From Ulota crispa (taxonomy: Eukaryota > Streptophyta > Bryopsida > Orthotrichales > Orthotrichaceae): a DNA stretch of 64,000 nt. The notes under the pieces are model-generated. The model worked only from the letters and a program-made list of their open reading frames with translations, did not search any database and was not told where the DNA came from. The stretch covers positions 19,030,868 to 19,094,867 of the forward strand of contig OY987246.1 of the NCBI GenBank assembly GCA_963920765.1, in the 5' to 3' direction. Made by a program: the position numbers and the translations under genes. Positions 47,621-60,147 of the stretch are shown here, piece after piece; position 1 is the stretch's first letter; every line of letters begins with the position of its first letter.

Positions 47621-48452
47621 TTCTTATGAGCTTGATGTTAGGGCCACACATGCCAAAACTAGTGGTTTGAAACAAATGAAGAAGTAACTTGTATTTTTGA
47701 AAATTGGTAGACAATCACTTTTACAAGTTTTCACTTTCTAGATTTTCATCTAATGTTCACCTAAAGGTAACCTCTCCACTTTTCTAGGCCAAGAGGTTTG
47801 ACAACAAGCCAATTTGTGAACCCCCAAAACCAATGTGCGGGGAAAAATCAGCTGCTAGTTCATTGTTAGTGGGTGGAATTGGGAAAAAAAACTAGTTGCA
47901 TTTTGAAATTGCCGACAAAAAAAACCAGTTACATTTTTCTAAAAAAATCTAAATATAGCATAAAAAATATCCGGCACAGTGTGGAAGAAAACCGGTTGAA
48001 CACAAAAAAAAATGCCGGTTTTAACTGGAGAAGGCTAAAAAAATTCCTGAACACTGCCCAAAACTTGTGGTTTTGAATAGATTAGAAAAACGGGCCCTCG
48101 AAAGTCAAAGAATCTGCTTTTACACAAAACAACAGTAGCACTGCACAAAACGTCTGTTTTGAAACGCCGGTTTATGTTGGTGTGGCCTCGCCTTGCGATG
48201 TTTTTGAACCTTTTAGTAAATCTAGCCACGTTTATGGAAAGCACGTCGAGTGTTGCAACGCCGATCATCGTCTCCGGACGCTTCCATCGCCGTTCAACGG
48301 AGCAGCAGTGCCTTGAAACTCGCACAAGTGTCCCTAGAAATCTTGCATAATGGCTACATCGTAGACTCGGAGGTAGAATTCTGCTGATCTTCGTCGTTTG
48401 CAGCATTACTTCAACTTAGCGAGAGACTAGACAGACGAGATCCTTAACGAGG

Positions 48453-51400
48453 ATGTTCAAGGAGGAGCACGCTCACTTCGTGACGGGAGACTTCACCCCC
48501 CAGAATGTGTTCCTGGGAGACAAGGAGTACGGCTTGGCGCTGGATTGCCTGGTGAAGGCATGCACGGACTTGCTCCTCCTCGACTCCGACAAATCCGATT
48601 GCAAAGTCCTCCTGGGCAAGCGCATTGTGGAACCCCAGCCAGATTGGTGGTAATCAAATCCTCACTCGATCGCCTCTGTGTTAATTTCGTCTTCGTCTTT
48701 GCATTTATGTAGATCGATGTACGAATTGGTATGTCTTCCATTGCTTGTGTTCGAAGGCCTGCATTTTTGTAATCACCTGGAAAAAGGCTGCAGACTTTGT
48801 TGAATCCGAGGTCTGGTTTTGATAGTCACCTGGAAACCCTAAGAGGGAATTCCAGACTTCATTGAACTTAGCTTTTTCTATTTCCATCCGGTTGGCTTAA
48901 AAAAAGGTGGTTGAGGCTACCAATTCTAGCAAATTAAGCTTGTGGTTTGGATGTTTTTTTTACTAAATTTAACAATATTTTGTCTGTAGAAAAAATGTTG
49001 GCTATGTTTTAACCCCTAAAGGATCATGGCCTTTATTTTGTCAAAAGACACTCAAAATTGTCACCTTTATGGCAAAGAGTGAAAAGTTTGAAAATTGGTC
49101 TTTTGCATATCTAATTGTAGAATCTTGTACTAGACTACAATAAGAATGTGTCGTACAAAACTCAAGAACTTTGACTGCATAAATTGGGAGATATTTGCAT
49201 TAAAAGTGTAAAAAACAACTTTTTTTGCACCTTGCCTGACTAGATTATTTAATTTTAAACTTTTTTAACTTAATTTTTTTGCTCCACAGAGTTTGGAATT
49301 CTATTTTTGTGTGCTGGGAAGTTGAGTTGGGAATCTTGGGAAAAAATTAAAATAAAAAAATACTTAATTTTCATTTAAAAAAAAACATTAGGTAGTAGAA
49401 GGTAAGAGATTGAATAAAAACTTAAATTGCTAATAACCCTGCAATGGAATTGAAACGCAATAATCCCAATGGTGAGATTGTTTTAGAAAGCAAACTTCAC
49501 CCTCTCCAACAACTTTTTTTGAAAAAATGTTAAATTTGCATTCAAAAATGAAGTTTATAAGTTATTTTTTCAAGAAGATGCTTGAATTGCCCAAAAACAA
49601 TATTGTCCGTAACTTTCTCATAACTAGTCCAAATGGAATGAATCAAAGCTTCAAATGTAGACAAAGATATAATCTATGAGAAAAAAAAAATTAAAGTTTT
49701 TTTTCAAGTTTTTGTAAGAATTTTTTTTGCTGCCCGGAGTCCCCAAATTTGTACTTATTTGGGCATAACTTTTGCTCCCTGGCATCAATTGGAATAAAAA
49801 TTATATTCCCCAAAAGCTAATGTGTTTTTCTATCTTCAAAAAAAGTTTCAAAAAATAAGGACAAAAATTGAGGCCGTAGGTACCTACCCAAAATCCCATT
49901 TGTCCCTCGTAGGGACAATGGTCCTTTAGGGGTTAATGGTGAATGGTAAAAATACACACTGCACTCTTGTGTTGTTGTTAGGCTCCCTTAGGAGTGTGCG
50001 GCGTGGTAACACTTGTATTACCTCGTTGGGATGTAGAGTTTTGTCAATAATGGTAACTTGTTGGGATACTAACGTTTGTAGTAACAATGTTTCAAAATGG
50101 AAAATGACTTTAATGTTCAAAAGTCACTTTTTTATTATTATGTTTAGGGAAAACTTCATGGATACCCTTGAAGTTTGCAATATTTACATAGATACCCTTG
50201 CTTTTTCAGAATTTGCACAAATGCCCTTGGACCATAATTTTTAGGCATTTATTTGTTGTGCTTGTACTTCCTTCATGACCAATGTTGAAAAAGGGAATGT
50301 AATGACACTAAAAAGAAACAACGTGCGCACAAAGGAAGAAGGGAAGTGACATGCACAACAAAATATATGCTTGAAAGTTATGATCCAAGAATATTTGTAT
50401 AATCTCTGAAAAAGCAAGAATATCTATGTAAATATTGCAAACTTCAGGGGTATGCATGAAATTTTCCCTTGTATTTACTTAAAGTACCCTCAAAGTACCC
50501 TCAATGGTCATGCAATATGTGAGCATGGTATAAGGCTATTAGCGCTTGAATCCTGGGCTCGTGTGCTTGAAAGTGTGGGATTTAAGGTGGAGGGACCCAG
50601 TGGTAAGCTCGTGAAATAGGGTACTTGTGCTGTCAACTCAGCTGAGAGCAAAAAATACATATATGTATATACAAAATTGGGTTAGGTGTTTCTGCAGCAG
50701 TCGGCTTTGGATCATGCATGTCTAGACAAGATTGCTCGTTGAGATTGCAAGCAATTAGTTTTACACAACAAGAATGTTGTTGATTGCGCTTCTTGCTTCA
50801 CTTGGCATGTGTAGTAACTATTTGTAAAATATTGCTTCAAGGCTCTCCTTTGGCGCACACCCCAACTAGATGCATTGGTTACTGTCCCCATTGGATCCCG
50901 TTTTTTCTGTTTTTTCTTTTACCTCCATTTTACTAATACAGTGCCTCCATGAGGCTGCTCTTATAGGCTTTAGAGTGTATACTTGGCAATAGTTTGATAC
51001 TTTCTTTACTTGTGTTTGAGTTGCGTTGAGAGTTTGTTTGGTTTGACTGCATCAACTGTTAGAAACTGTGATAATGTTACTACTGCCAATGTTTATTAGT
51101 GCTGGCATTAGTTTGCAAACAATTTATTAGTGTGTCCAAGCTTTTCAAACAAGTGATGTTGTGGAGTGCTTGTGTTGTAGTGCGCGTGGTTGAGTGTTTC
51201 AACTGGCCAGGGAAGATTCAATGAAGGGGATTGGTTGTGTAGGTACGTGGGTGGAAGGATGAAGCCGGGCGAGAGACCGGAGCAATCTATTGCGAGGTTG
51301 GTGAAGCGAGAGCTGCACTTGCTGGTGGAGCCCCGGCGCTTCCACCCTCTAGGTACACACTCGTATGCTTGGGCCCGGAGGCAGCAAGCGCCCATGACCA

Positions 51401-52790
51401 ATGGCACCTGTGACATTTCTGTCGTCTTGACGCTTGTCCTTCTTCCTGGTGAAGCTGACAGGATCCACATGGACGACAAAGAGTATGCTGAATTCCGGTG
51501 TGCACCCCTTAACCCTAATCCTAACCTCTCCCTAAATGCACAAGGGTGTTGTTCCTCAGCTCATGTAGACTTGCGAGGATTTCAGCATGCTAAAAAATTG
51601 CATTATTTGGATATTGTATGCAAAAGTTAGGTGGACTTAAAGTTATATAGTGCTAACCAATAACTATTGTCATGTGACAAGACATACTAAAGTATAACTC
51701 ATGTACTCATTAGTTCAAAAAGTAATTCCACCAGTAAGAAGAACAAACTCCAAGAACAAAACCCAAGTTTCATCTTGATGGTTTTGGATTTTTTATAGCT
51801 CTTTTTTCAACAGAGCAATGGAGTGTGTGCACTCTAATTTGGGAGTTGTTGGTTATAGGCATTGTGCACCATAAAAATGATATAAAGTTGATATGAACTA
51901 AAGAATATGTTATTTGGATACCATATGCACAAGTTTTCCTTGCAAGTATTCAAATGAATATATGGTTTAGAGTTGGCAAGAAGTTTGACACATTGGTGTG
52001 TATTTTTAAGTTCAGCATGCAGATTTTGTAGTATTGCATTTAGATTAGTGTTGTTGCAATTAAGTTGTAATTATTAAGAGAAATCCCAACACGGTTAGAT
52101 ACGTTTAAGGAGAGTTGTGATAGATTGGAATGTTACCCTTCCTTGGGAGCATAGGGAGTCTCAAGTCCTACAAATCATGGATTCAAAGTGGTGGGTATCA
52201 TAAAAAGAATTTTGGTTCCTTTGGTTCACAGGGCTCGATCATTAAATAGCCAAAAAAGGGAGGAAATGTAAAAAATAAAATTTCTAAGTGAAGATGCTCA
52301 AAATCTCATGCCTCCGGTGGTTTTGCTTATTGATTGGTTGTTCTTGAAAGAAATTCGTAGGGGCAATTCTAAATTCTAAAATCTAATCTTCAAAAATCCA
52401 CTCAACCATTTATCTTTGTTTTACTCCCATTGGTGGTAATTTTTGCCTAGATGGTTTTCGATTTCCGAAATAATTGCTGATGAAAGCTTCCACCCTGCAC
52501 TCCGAGCTTCCGCAAGGTATGAACCCGTCTCTCCTCAGCCTTGCAATTCATGGCAGTCGCAGTGACATGTTTACTTACGGCGTGCTCATCTATGTTCCAC
52601 CAGCAGTCTAGTTTACCTACTCCATTTCCTCTTACCTGCTTTGTATAATAACTGTAACAAAAACTGAAAACATTGCAGAGATATCATGCAAAGACAATCC
52701 TGGCAGAAGCTTGTGCTTGAGGTTCGAAATGGGGGTAGCACGGAATCCATCGCAGAAGCTGCAAAAAAGCTTGTTAATAACATTCATTGA
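48453..52790 (+). CDS. Nudix hydrolase family protein, 4 exons, 209 aa
   Basis: Nudix enzymes hydrolyse nucleoside diphosphates linked to other groups; the substrate here is not predictable. Exons 48453-48649, 51243-51497, 52451-52516 and 52679-52790 (630 nt) join by GT-AG introns, all phase 2. The Nudix box begins GGRMKPGE after PQPDWWYV (about residues 62-76), but the following helix reads RLVKREL, so the usual REUxEE core keeps only one of its acidic pair. That pattern recurs in a divergent Nudix group, and it may bind metal differently. The C-terminal half (TCDISVVLTLVLLPGE, WFSISEIIADESFHPALR) fits the fold. Intron 1 (2.6 kb) carries two MITEs and intron 2 one. No break found. Confidence 0.85.
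49013..49932. mobile_element. TTAA-flanked MITE, copy i (920 bp)
   Basis: Ends CCCCTAAAGGATCATGG and CAATGGTCCTTTAGGGG with TTAA outside (49009-49012, 49933-49936). Inverted relative to copy h along its whole length. Located in intron 1 of the Nudix gene. Confidence 0.9.
50147..50468. mobile_element. GGGAAAATTT MITE, copy 2
   Basis: Inverted ends GGGAAAACTTCATGGATACC and GAAATTTTCCC bound 322 bp in Nudix intron 1. The flanks TTATGTTTA and TTGTATTTA agree at 7 of 9 positions, in line with a 9-bp duplication. Lacks the nested CACTAG element of copy 1. Confidence 0.75.
51650..51869. mobile_element. MITE, GTGC-ended family, copy 4 (220 bp)
   Basis: Lies in Nudix intron 2. Its ends are GTGCTAACCAATAACTATTG and GTTGGTTATAGGCATTGTGCAC (cited in part), more diverged than in other copies, but the interior AAGTTTCATCTTGATGG matches. 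Confidence 0.7.
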
Positions 52791-53862
52791 TGGATAGATT
52801 TCCTCCCTTTTCGTTCCCTTGGTTTATTTAAATTATCACATTCTGGCAGTAGAAACCATTGTCTTCAATTGAAGACTCCTAACCTAGGTCTCTGAAAGAG
52901 CCAGGCTCCTTTACAAATTGCGTGAAACTCCACATTTTATCGAAAGCTATTCATTCATGATTCTAGTCCTTTTCTTTCTTGAATCTTCGTTACCATTTTT
53001 ATTTCCTAATTCCTTGGCAAAACTTTGAGAATGAGCGGTTATTTCGTACTTTAACTTCATTATTTTTGAATCTTGGATTGTGATCCAGTGATTTTCAAAG
53101 TTGAGGTCCTGTCACTGAAAAGACTGTACCTTTGAGAGTTTGTATTCTTCAAAGCTTCATCATGCGTCTTTCTGACCACATGGCGGCAAGGAACTCATTG
53201 AGAAAAGTCTGAGAATACACGGACCTTCTTCTAACATAGGTGATCTTCAAGGTTGAGTTAAAATAGAATGGCGGAGAGGGCTTGTGTCTTCACATCTTAG
53301 AGCATCCGCACTTTTATACGTGATCACTGACGCGTTACGTGTTTACATGCACTTTTGAAGAGCCCTCACAATTCATGTCCCTCACTCATGTTCCTCACCC
53401 TTGCTCACCCTTGCTCTTCAAGGGTGCTCCACAAAGTCAATTGACCAATCATCAAATGGAATGTAGGATAAAGCTTGCTAAACATACGATGGAGTATAGG
53501 ATAAAAGTTCACTACACTTAGGATGCATAGTGTTTATGAGGGCCATTGCTTGACACGTTGTTTTCAAGTGTCAAGAACATTTTGAGGGCTATTGCTCGAC
53601 CCGCTCAGTTTGAGTATCAAGAGAAAATTTTGACGGGCCCTGCGCACTTATCATCCAGGTATTGCATGTGTGAGCTCTTAGGAAATGTTAATTCTTCACG
53701 CTGACAACTTTTAGAAAGGGTAGTGCAATGTGGTGCATTTAGCAAAAAAGTGTGATGGATTTAGCAATTCCCTCTAAAGATCTCCGCATTCAGAAGACAT
53801 CTTAAAAGAAAAGCCAGATGATTTGAGATTAGGGTTTGTACAAGTGTTTGTCCTGCTCTTGC
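52791..53862. other. Intergenic between Nudix and ZCCHC10-like genes
   Basis: Probable 3' UTRs of two convergent genes near each edge. Nothing else recognised. Confidence 0.4.
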
Positions 53863-54513
53863 TCATTTTCGCTGTGGACGAGCACCATCGCTGGTCGACG
53901 AAGACACCGACCTACGGCTCCTCTTACTTTTCCTGCACCGGCTCTTCCCTCGATCATCACCGTTGCTCTCAATCTCGACATAACTCTCCACACTGCTGGA
54001 ATCACTCCTCTCACCACTCCACTCATCATTCCTCTTCTTCCCTTCTCGAACATCGCTGTATACGTCAACATTCCGCCGTTGTAATCCCCGTGGATCCAAA
54101 CAAGCTTCAAAAGAATCCATAAGCTTCGGACGTAGCTTAGGTATAACGAGCTGCTGAGTCCGAGTGGGACGAGAAACGTACATCCTCTCATTCTTGCACT
54201 CGTACGTCCAATGCCCGATCTGAAAACACTTCTGGCACTGCTGTGAACATGATGTCCCCGGTTTCAATCCATCCTTGCGAACTCCTAAAATCACAGCCCT
54301 CTCGGTGCTCATCAAATACATCTGTCGTTTTGCTTCCTTTCGTTCCTGCCATCGACTCGGCCCTTCTTCTTTCTGCCCGTACGCGTTCACGTTCCGCGCC
54401 GCCGCCGTCGCTGCCTTCTCTGCTTGCGTCCGGCTCAATCCCTTTGCCGCGCTCATCGCCGCTGCCTTGATCCGATCCGCTGGCGCGTCCGCCTTCTCCT
54501 TCTTTGAACTCAT
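53863..54513 (-). CDS. ZCCHC10-like zinc-knuckle protein, intronless, 216 aa
   Basis: Single open frame on the minus strand. The ATG at 54513 gives [11 protein letters not shown], the form usual in plant homologues; an in-frame ATG three codons upstream (54522) would add MIE. A basic Ala-rich helix region ([18 protein letters not shown]) leads to [33 protein letters not shown], and one zinc knuckle with C93, C96, H101 and C106 in [19 protein letters not shown]. The C-terminus is Arg/Ser-rich ([19 protein letters not shown]), typical of nuclear RNA-associated proteins. The family's exact function is not well defined; a nuclear RNA role is inference. About 106-bp tandem repeats begin ~30 bases upstream of the start. 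Confidence 0.9.
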   Translation of the reverse strand: MSSKKEKADAPADRIKAAAMSAAKGLSRTQAEKAATAAARNVNAYGQKEEGPSRWQERKEAKRQMYLMSTERAVILGVRKDGLKPGTSCSQQCQKCFQIGHWTYECKNERMYVSRPTRTQQLVIPKLRPKLMDSFEACLDPRGLQRRNVDVYSDVREGKKRNDEWSGERSDSSSVESYVEIESNGDDRGKSRCRKSKRSRRSVSSSTSDGARPQRK

Positions 54514-54544
54514 CTCAATCATCAACGGCAACTAACTAAACAAA

Positions 54545-55020
54545 CATTTCGAAATATTCGCACAGCATCGAGAGCTCTGTCTCTCTCTCTTTCCTCTCAA
54601 AGTTTTCGATAGACATGCTCTTGACCCTCGCTTATTAATTTTTCAAGTCGATGCAAAAATATTCGCACAGCATCGAGAGCTCTCTCTCTCTCTCTCTTTC
54701 CTCATAAGGATTTCGACAGACATGCTCCTAACCCTCGCTTATTAATTTTTCAAGTTGATGCAAAAAGATTCGCACAGCATCGAGAGCTCTCCCTCTTTCT
54801 CCTCGCGAAGACTTCGACAGACATGCTCCTAACCTTAGCTTGTTAAAATTTGAAGTTGATGCAAAAAATCGTCCACGAGCTCCCTTCTCATGAAGATTTC
54901 ATCGGACTTGATCCGAGCCCTAATTTTGTTGATTTTCTAGAGTTGATTCAATAGGATTCTCCATGGTCGTCTCGAAAAGCTCTGTCCTTACACAGTTTTT
55001 TTCTAACCCTAATTCGGAGG
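54545..55020 (-). repeat. ~106-bp tandem repeats in ZCCHC10-like gene leader
   Basis: ATTCGCACAGCATCGAGAGC occurs at about 54555, 54661 and 54768 (106-107 bp apart), each followed by a CT-rich tract and GACATGCTCCTAACCCTCGC. Two more decayed units follow to about 55020. On the gene strand this is an AG-rich leader or proximal promoter. Confidence 0.85.
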
Positions 55021-55549
55021 AGAAGTGCCAAACCTGATCGGATTTGAAGCGACGGTGGCAATGCCGGAGAGACTCTTCAGAGATTCAAACTCACGGTCAA
55101 TTCGCAACGGCAAGAAAGGTCCTTGCTTGGCATGAAAGGGAAACCTAAACCCATTAGTGTACCTACAGTACCATAAAGTTTTGTATTGAAACACTGGGCC
55201 ATTTCTTATCTTGGGTACGCCCTCTCAGTTTGCAATATTTGTAAGATTCTTGTAAACTCTTCATGTCTCGATTTTTTTACAACAATCCAAGTTGTCGTTC
55301 AAAATTCACACCTCAAAATGTCAATTTATGTCATTACTTATGAATGGGGGCAGTTCTAACAACCATGATAAATAGTTTCCAATTGGTCTAAGTAGATACA
55401 CACATACTCTCAACATTTATGTAACATAATTTCAAAAGCTACATAGCTTTCAAGCCCATGAATTGGACTTACAAATCTTTAAAATGAGTTTTCCCTAGGG
55501 AAATGCATGTCCAAAAACATAATCTCAAAATTTCAAAGGCTTCTAGGTT

Positions 55550-55731
<182 letters not shown>

Positions 55732-56223
55732 AAGAAAGGTTATATGCTCACCATTTGATGTTTGAGAAAAATATATTACTTTCTGCAACCCTAAAAAGTA
55801 TACCTTTTGTATCAAGAAATTTGAAGACCGCCGTGAACAAATGATTCATTTTCACACCATCAAACATGCCAAATTGTTTTGAATTTACTCACACATACTT
55901 TCGGCACACTGTGCAACATTTTTCCCAAACGCTACAAGGCACACAAGCACTTGGGTGGAAATTACAAGCCTTTGAAACTTACAATTTCTCCTTTGGGAAC
56001 TGCCAAAATTTTGAAAATTCCACCTTTTGATCTTATAATCTTGTCAACGGCAAAGATCAAAGGGTTGGGAATTGTTAATTTAATACAAATTCCATTTATG
56101 TTTCAATCACATAGCCTAATGTACAAAATAACCACCCCAAAATTCCACTATAGGGTTGTTTCTTAGGAGGACAAATTGGCAATTTTTGGCCTCTATTCTA
56201 TCAAGGGGTTTAGGGGTTATTGA

Positions 56224-57090
56224 CCCCTAAATGCCCAAGGTACCTAATATGGGTGTTCAAATTTGTACAGGAAATTTTGAAACCTTATTGAAGGCACAAA
56301 TCTGATTTTTTCATGGTTTTTTTGGAGAAGCTGATATTATCTATTGCATTTAGTTTTAATGTCCTCCATACCTTATTCCAATTATTTTAGGTGGAAGCTA
56401 AATTACAAGCATACCTATTATGTCATGAATATTGTCACAAAGCCTATGACAAATTGTCAAATTGAAAAAACGAGCATCAAGTTCAAAAAAAAGTGAAGAT
56501 TTTCCTTGGAAACTATCGTGGGCAATAAGAGCCCTTTTATTGAAATTTTGTCATCTAACAAAATCTAAAAAAGCTTTTGGACTAATTTCATTTGGAACGT
56601 CTTTGTTATAAAAATTAGAATCCATTCACTATTGAATCTCCTTTCATTCAGAATGATTTTTGGTCAATAATTGAAACTAAAAAATTTCTTTGTATAGGAG
56701 GTGGCGCTTTGACAATTGTGTTGCAGGCTAATTTGTGAAATTGTGATCATGGATTTAGAAGGGGGACTAGTAGTTTCCAAGTAACAACAATAAACACTAA
56801 AGCATCCTTAGTGATTGTTTCCCAATTTTGTATCCAAAAGTTGCCAATTTGCATTAGAAGTTTTGGACAGCTCCATAAAAACCAAAAAGTCCATACTAAT
56901 CCACACTCAATCCAAAACATCTTAAAACCCACATGACTTTTTTTTTTAAAGCACCATCTAGAATCCTTGAGGTTGAAGATTTTATGGTTACAATTATGTT
57001 TTGACATTTCAGGATAATTTTACAAAGACAATTCAGTAACTTCAAAACCGCCTTCCAAAAACAAGAAAAACGTTCATGGGCATTTAGGGG
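56224..57090. mobile_element. TTAA-flanked MITE, copy j (867 bp)
   Basis: Ends CCCCTAAATGCCCAAGG and CATGGGCATTTAGGGG pair over ~14 bases. The right flank is TTAA (57091-57094); the left is TTGA, one base changed. The left interior (AGGTACCTAATATGGG, TTTTGAAACCTTATTGAAGG) is related to copies g-i. Confidence 0.8.
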
Positions 57091-57094
57091 TTAA

Positions 57095-57458
57095 ATGTGG
57101 AAGTTTCCATTTTCACCTCCAGGTTCAGTTGAAGAAAAAGAAGAGATTCAGGAAAGATGGAGGCGGGCCCTGGGCTTACTAAAAGTACTCAAATACGAAT
57201 CGCTTCGAGTACGCGGCGCTCCACAGACGCAGACGAAAGTCATATGGATGAAAAACAGCGTGGACCACACTTGCCGCCCGGTGCCGCAACACCAGACGCG
57301 GCTCGGCGGCTACAAAAGCGTCCTAAAAACTAGACAACCAAAGCGGCGAAACCACGCGGGCTTCCACTGAAATCAGGCCGAGGGAGCCAAGGAGATCACC
57401 ACCGCTCTCAGACTTCCCGGAATTTCAACCTCAGCATCCCGCGTGTCACGCTGGGTCT
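57095..57458. other. GC-rich orphan block of unknown origin
   Basis: A GC-rich stretch between two MITEs with a 91-codon + frame (57095-57370). No family recognised. It could be an exon relic or captured gene fragment. Confidence 0.3.
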
Positions 57459-57459
57459 A

Positions 57460-57785
57460 AGGTAGGAGGCTCATAAATGAGCATCTAAGGGCTGAAACTG
57501 AATTTTGGGTAGGTGAAACTCCTTGAAATGATTTTCAGTAAACTTTACTTGAAAAATAAGAAGAATTGGCATCTAATTCAAATTGTTTCATATTTTTTGG
57601 AACTTTGCGGAATTAGTTATGAATATTTGAAGTGGAAAGGCCATAGGGCTCTAAAATGGAGCACCTCCTCAAATGTACATGAGCTGTACATTGTTGAAGG
57701 GTTATGAAAAACAAGATGTACAAAAAGAGTACATTTGAGGAGGTGCTCCATTTTAGAGCCTGCTCCAAATTTGAGCCTCCTACCT
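57460..57785. mobile_element. TA-flanked AGGTAG MITE, type A, copy 3 (326 bp)
   Basis: Ends AGGTAGGAGGCTCATAAATG and TTTGAGCCTCCTACCT, flanked by TA. Strong internal palindrome: GGAGCACCTCCTCAAATGTA and its complement. Confidence 0.85.
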
Positions 57786-57966
57786 TACACCAAAAAAACG
57801 TGGACCTAGATCCTGGATTGAATTTTGAGTCTTTTGACCTACTCCAGCTGATCCCAGTGGGCCCCATTTGAGAGGTGTGAGGTGGACAGGGTGGATTGTA
57901 GCTGCAGCTTGAGAGTTGCTTGCAGAGGCATTCTTTCCCATTTCTCGAAAAGAAAGAATTACATTG

Positions 57967-58649
57967 ATAATGGTATTTAGTGTTATGGTACTAATAGTGT
58001 TACTTGCACTTTAACTTCACTCACTCTAAATCTCAACTAGTTTGCATTTAGAGTTGCCTTCTTTTTGTGCACACCACTCTTTGTTGCCTCCTCCAAAGTA
58101 TGGGAACGTAGGGAACGTCATGCAAGAACTTCGGGAACATCATATGGAAACTTTGGGAACTCAATTGGGAACTTTGGGAACGTCAAGTAGGAACTTTGGG
58201 AACATTAGATTATAATATTAAATAAAAATTTTAACTTTTTTTTGAAGAAAAGAAGTTATGACATTTTTTAGGAAATTTTAACATTTTTTTTATTGTTTTT
58301 CAAAATTTTGAATTTTTGGATTTTTTGGATTTTTTTGGATTATTTTTCATTAATGAACGGTGAAAATGATTTTAATATGATGTACAAACTCAATCCGGCC
58401 TAGGTTTGTAGTTTGCACCAAATAGTTGTCTAGATATTAACTCATGAGTTTAATTTATATTTTTTGTTGTAATAAAAATGAACCAATTTCTAACACTAAA
58501 TGTAAACTTGTAAAAAAATTTACTCCCAAAAATTACAATAGTTGATAAATAGTGTATAGGTTGACATTTAGTGTTGGTAACATTAAGAGGATTGTTGACA
58601 TTTAGTGTTGGGGTTTGTAATTAGTGTTGCTAACACTAAATACCATTAT
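57967..58649. mobile_element. ATAATGGTATTTAGTGTTA-ended MITE
   Basis: ATAATGGTATTTAGTGTTA at the left and its exact complement at the right (58631-58649) bound ~683 bp of non-coding DNA. At 58103-58212 there is a minisatellite of GGGAACTTTGGGAACGTC-like units. Single copy in the window. Confidence 0.65.
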
Positions 58650-58798
58650 TAGTGTAGTCCACCAAAATTATTGTCGGAACGTTTCCATGTCGTGACAACG
58701 TTGCCTTGGAAGCAAGGACCAGAAAATATTTGAGTTTTTTTGGTTGATTCCCGTCATTTCCTATACAAACCGAATTATTTTGGTTATTTCTCTTTTTA

Positions 58799-58875
58799 AA
58801 GATCTTTAACTGGTTTTTAGCCAAATTTTATAAATTGCAAACAACTTAGTCTCCTTTTGATTTGCTAGCTTTGAG
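58799..58875. repeat. Solitary relative of the 54-bp repeat
   Basis: GATCTTTAACTGGTTTTTAG and TTATAAATTGCAAAC match one unit of the array in the F-box intron. The rest of 58650-59270 shows nothing. Confidence 0.55.
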
Positions 58876-59273
58876 CTACATTGAATATTGCATTAACGTT
58901 GTCTTCACAATTTGATTGTCTTGCTTTAGTAAGTTATCTCATGACTCACCGCCTGGCCATTTGGAGGTGCATGTAACTTAGTCTCTAAATACTTGGATTT
59001 CACATTGTTTGTGACTTGGGCGCGGTTGATTTGATTGGTTTGTCCACCGCTTAGTTGCTGTTGCCAAGCCCTTTAAAAACTGTTTATTACAGTAATTTTT
59101 GATGAAGATTACTATATTGACAATAAATATTTATACAGTGTAGAATGTCAAGAAATTAGTCTTGGGCAACCCAAACGCAATATTTAGTGTAGTTGCCGGT
59201 TCTTCCCGAGCCTTGGGTGGAAGGTAATATCCAGGTTCAAGGAACCGGAACGGCTAATCTTGGTCTTGGATTG

Positions 59274-59563
59274 GGGCTCAGTCTACTGCACATACGTAGA
59301 TGTGGGGCCGGGGTGGAAAACCTCAAGTTTTTCACAAAGAAGGGTAATGGTAATTATTTATTCCCTATATTTGTATTGTTCAATTGTACCCTCCTATATG
59401 CTCTAGACTAATGAAGTGTTTCTGAATTCAAAAATGAATTTAAAACTCCCTAATTCAATCACTAGATGGCAATAGTTAAATTCTCACATTTTTTTGGGAA
59501 GTGAAAAGCCTGAGGTTTTCCACCCCAGCCCCACATCAACGTATGTGCAATAGACTGAGCCCC
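59274..59563. mobile_element. GGGCTCAG MITE with ~50-bp ends, copy 1 (290 bp)
   Basis: GGGCTCAGTCTACTGCACAT and onward pairs with its complement at the right end for about 50 bases (through CCACCCCAGCCCCACATC). Copy 2 is at 60148-60443 and a diverged relative at 44704-44936. No clear target duplication. Confidence 0.85.
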
Positions 59564-60147
59564 AATGATTCCAAATATGATTTTCACTTTTAACACAAGT
59601 AGTTAAAAGAAAACTGCTAAAAAAAGCTAAAATTTTCAAATTTAACACTGAAAAACTTACAGCTATTAGCAATCTTGCTAAATTTAGCCAGTTTAGAGAA
59701 CGCTGCTGAGCCCTGGACTGGTGGCGTCATCAGCGTAGTTGGCACAGTACTGTAGTTGGCAGGATAATCGTCAAGGGGGGTGGGGGTGGGGCCTCCTGCA
59801 TTTCTATCACACAGTTCTCCATCTCCGAAGTCTGAAGAGAGCCTGCAACTGCCGTCCGTGGGGCCAGGTGGCATGGGCTGTCGATCTACCAGATGCCGTA
59901 TCCTTCGGGGCCGGGCACAAAGGTCGGACGGCGTCACAGTTAACCGCAAGATTTCACTACCAGAGCAGTGACAGTTGCACTGATCTAGTACCTGTAGTCA
60001 ATGTCGAAACTACTCTCTACTAATCCAACTTAGTAATTAGTTATCTCGAAATCCGTATCTCTTGCTCATTCTACTAGTAAGCAAAATGGAGGACATGGTC
60101 CGGGAAATGGTGTTCCAGATGAATTATTGGTCGCTGGTGCAGTCCAT

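Noticed and set aside
48035-48406. 123-codon minus-strand frame upstream of the Nudix gene
   Set aside because: No family resemblance; antisense to the presumed Nudix leader.
53823-54122. Plus-strand His/Ser-rich frames
   Set aside because: They are antisense to the Arg/Ser-rich tail of the ZCCHC10-like protein.
59617-59949. Pro-rich 110-codon minus-strand frame
   Set aside because: No recognisable domain or splice context; it lies between two MITE copies and could be chance in a GC-rich patch.
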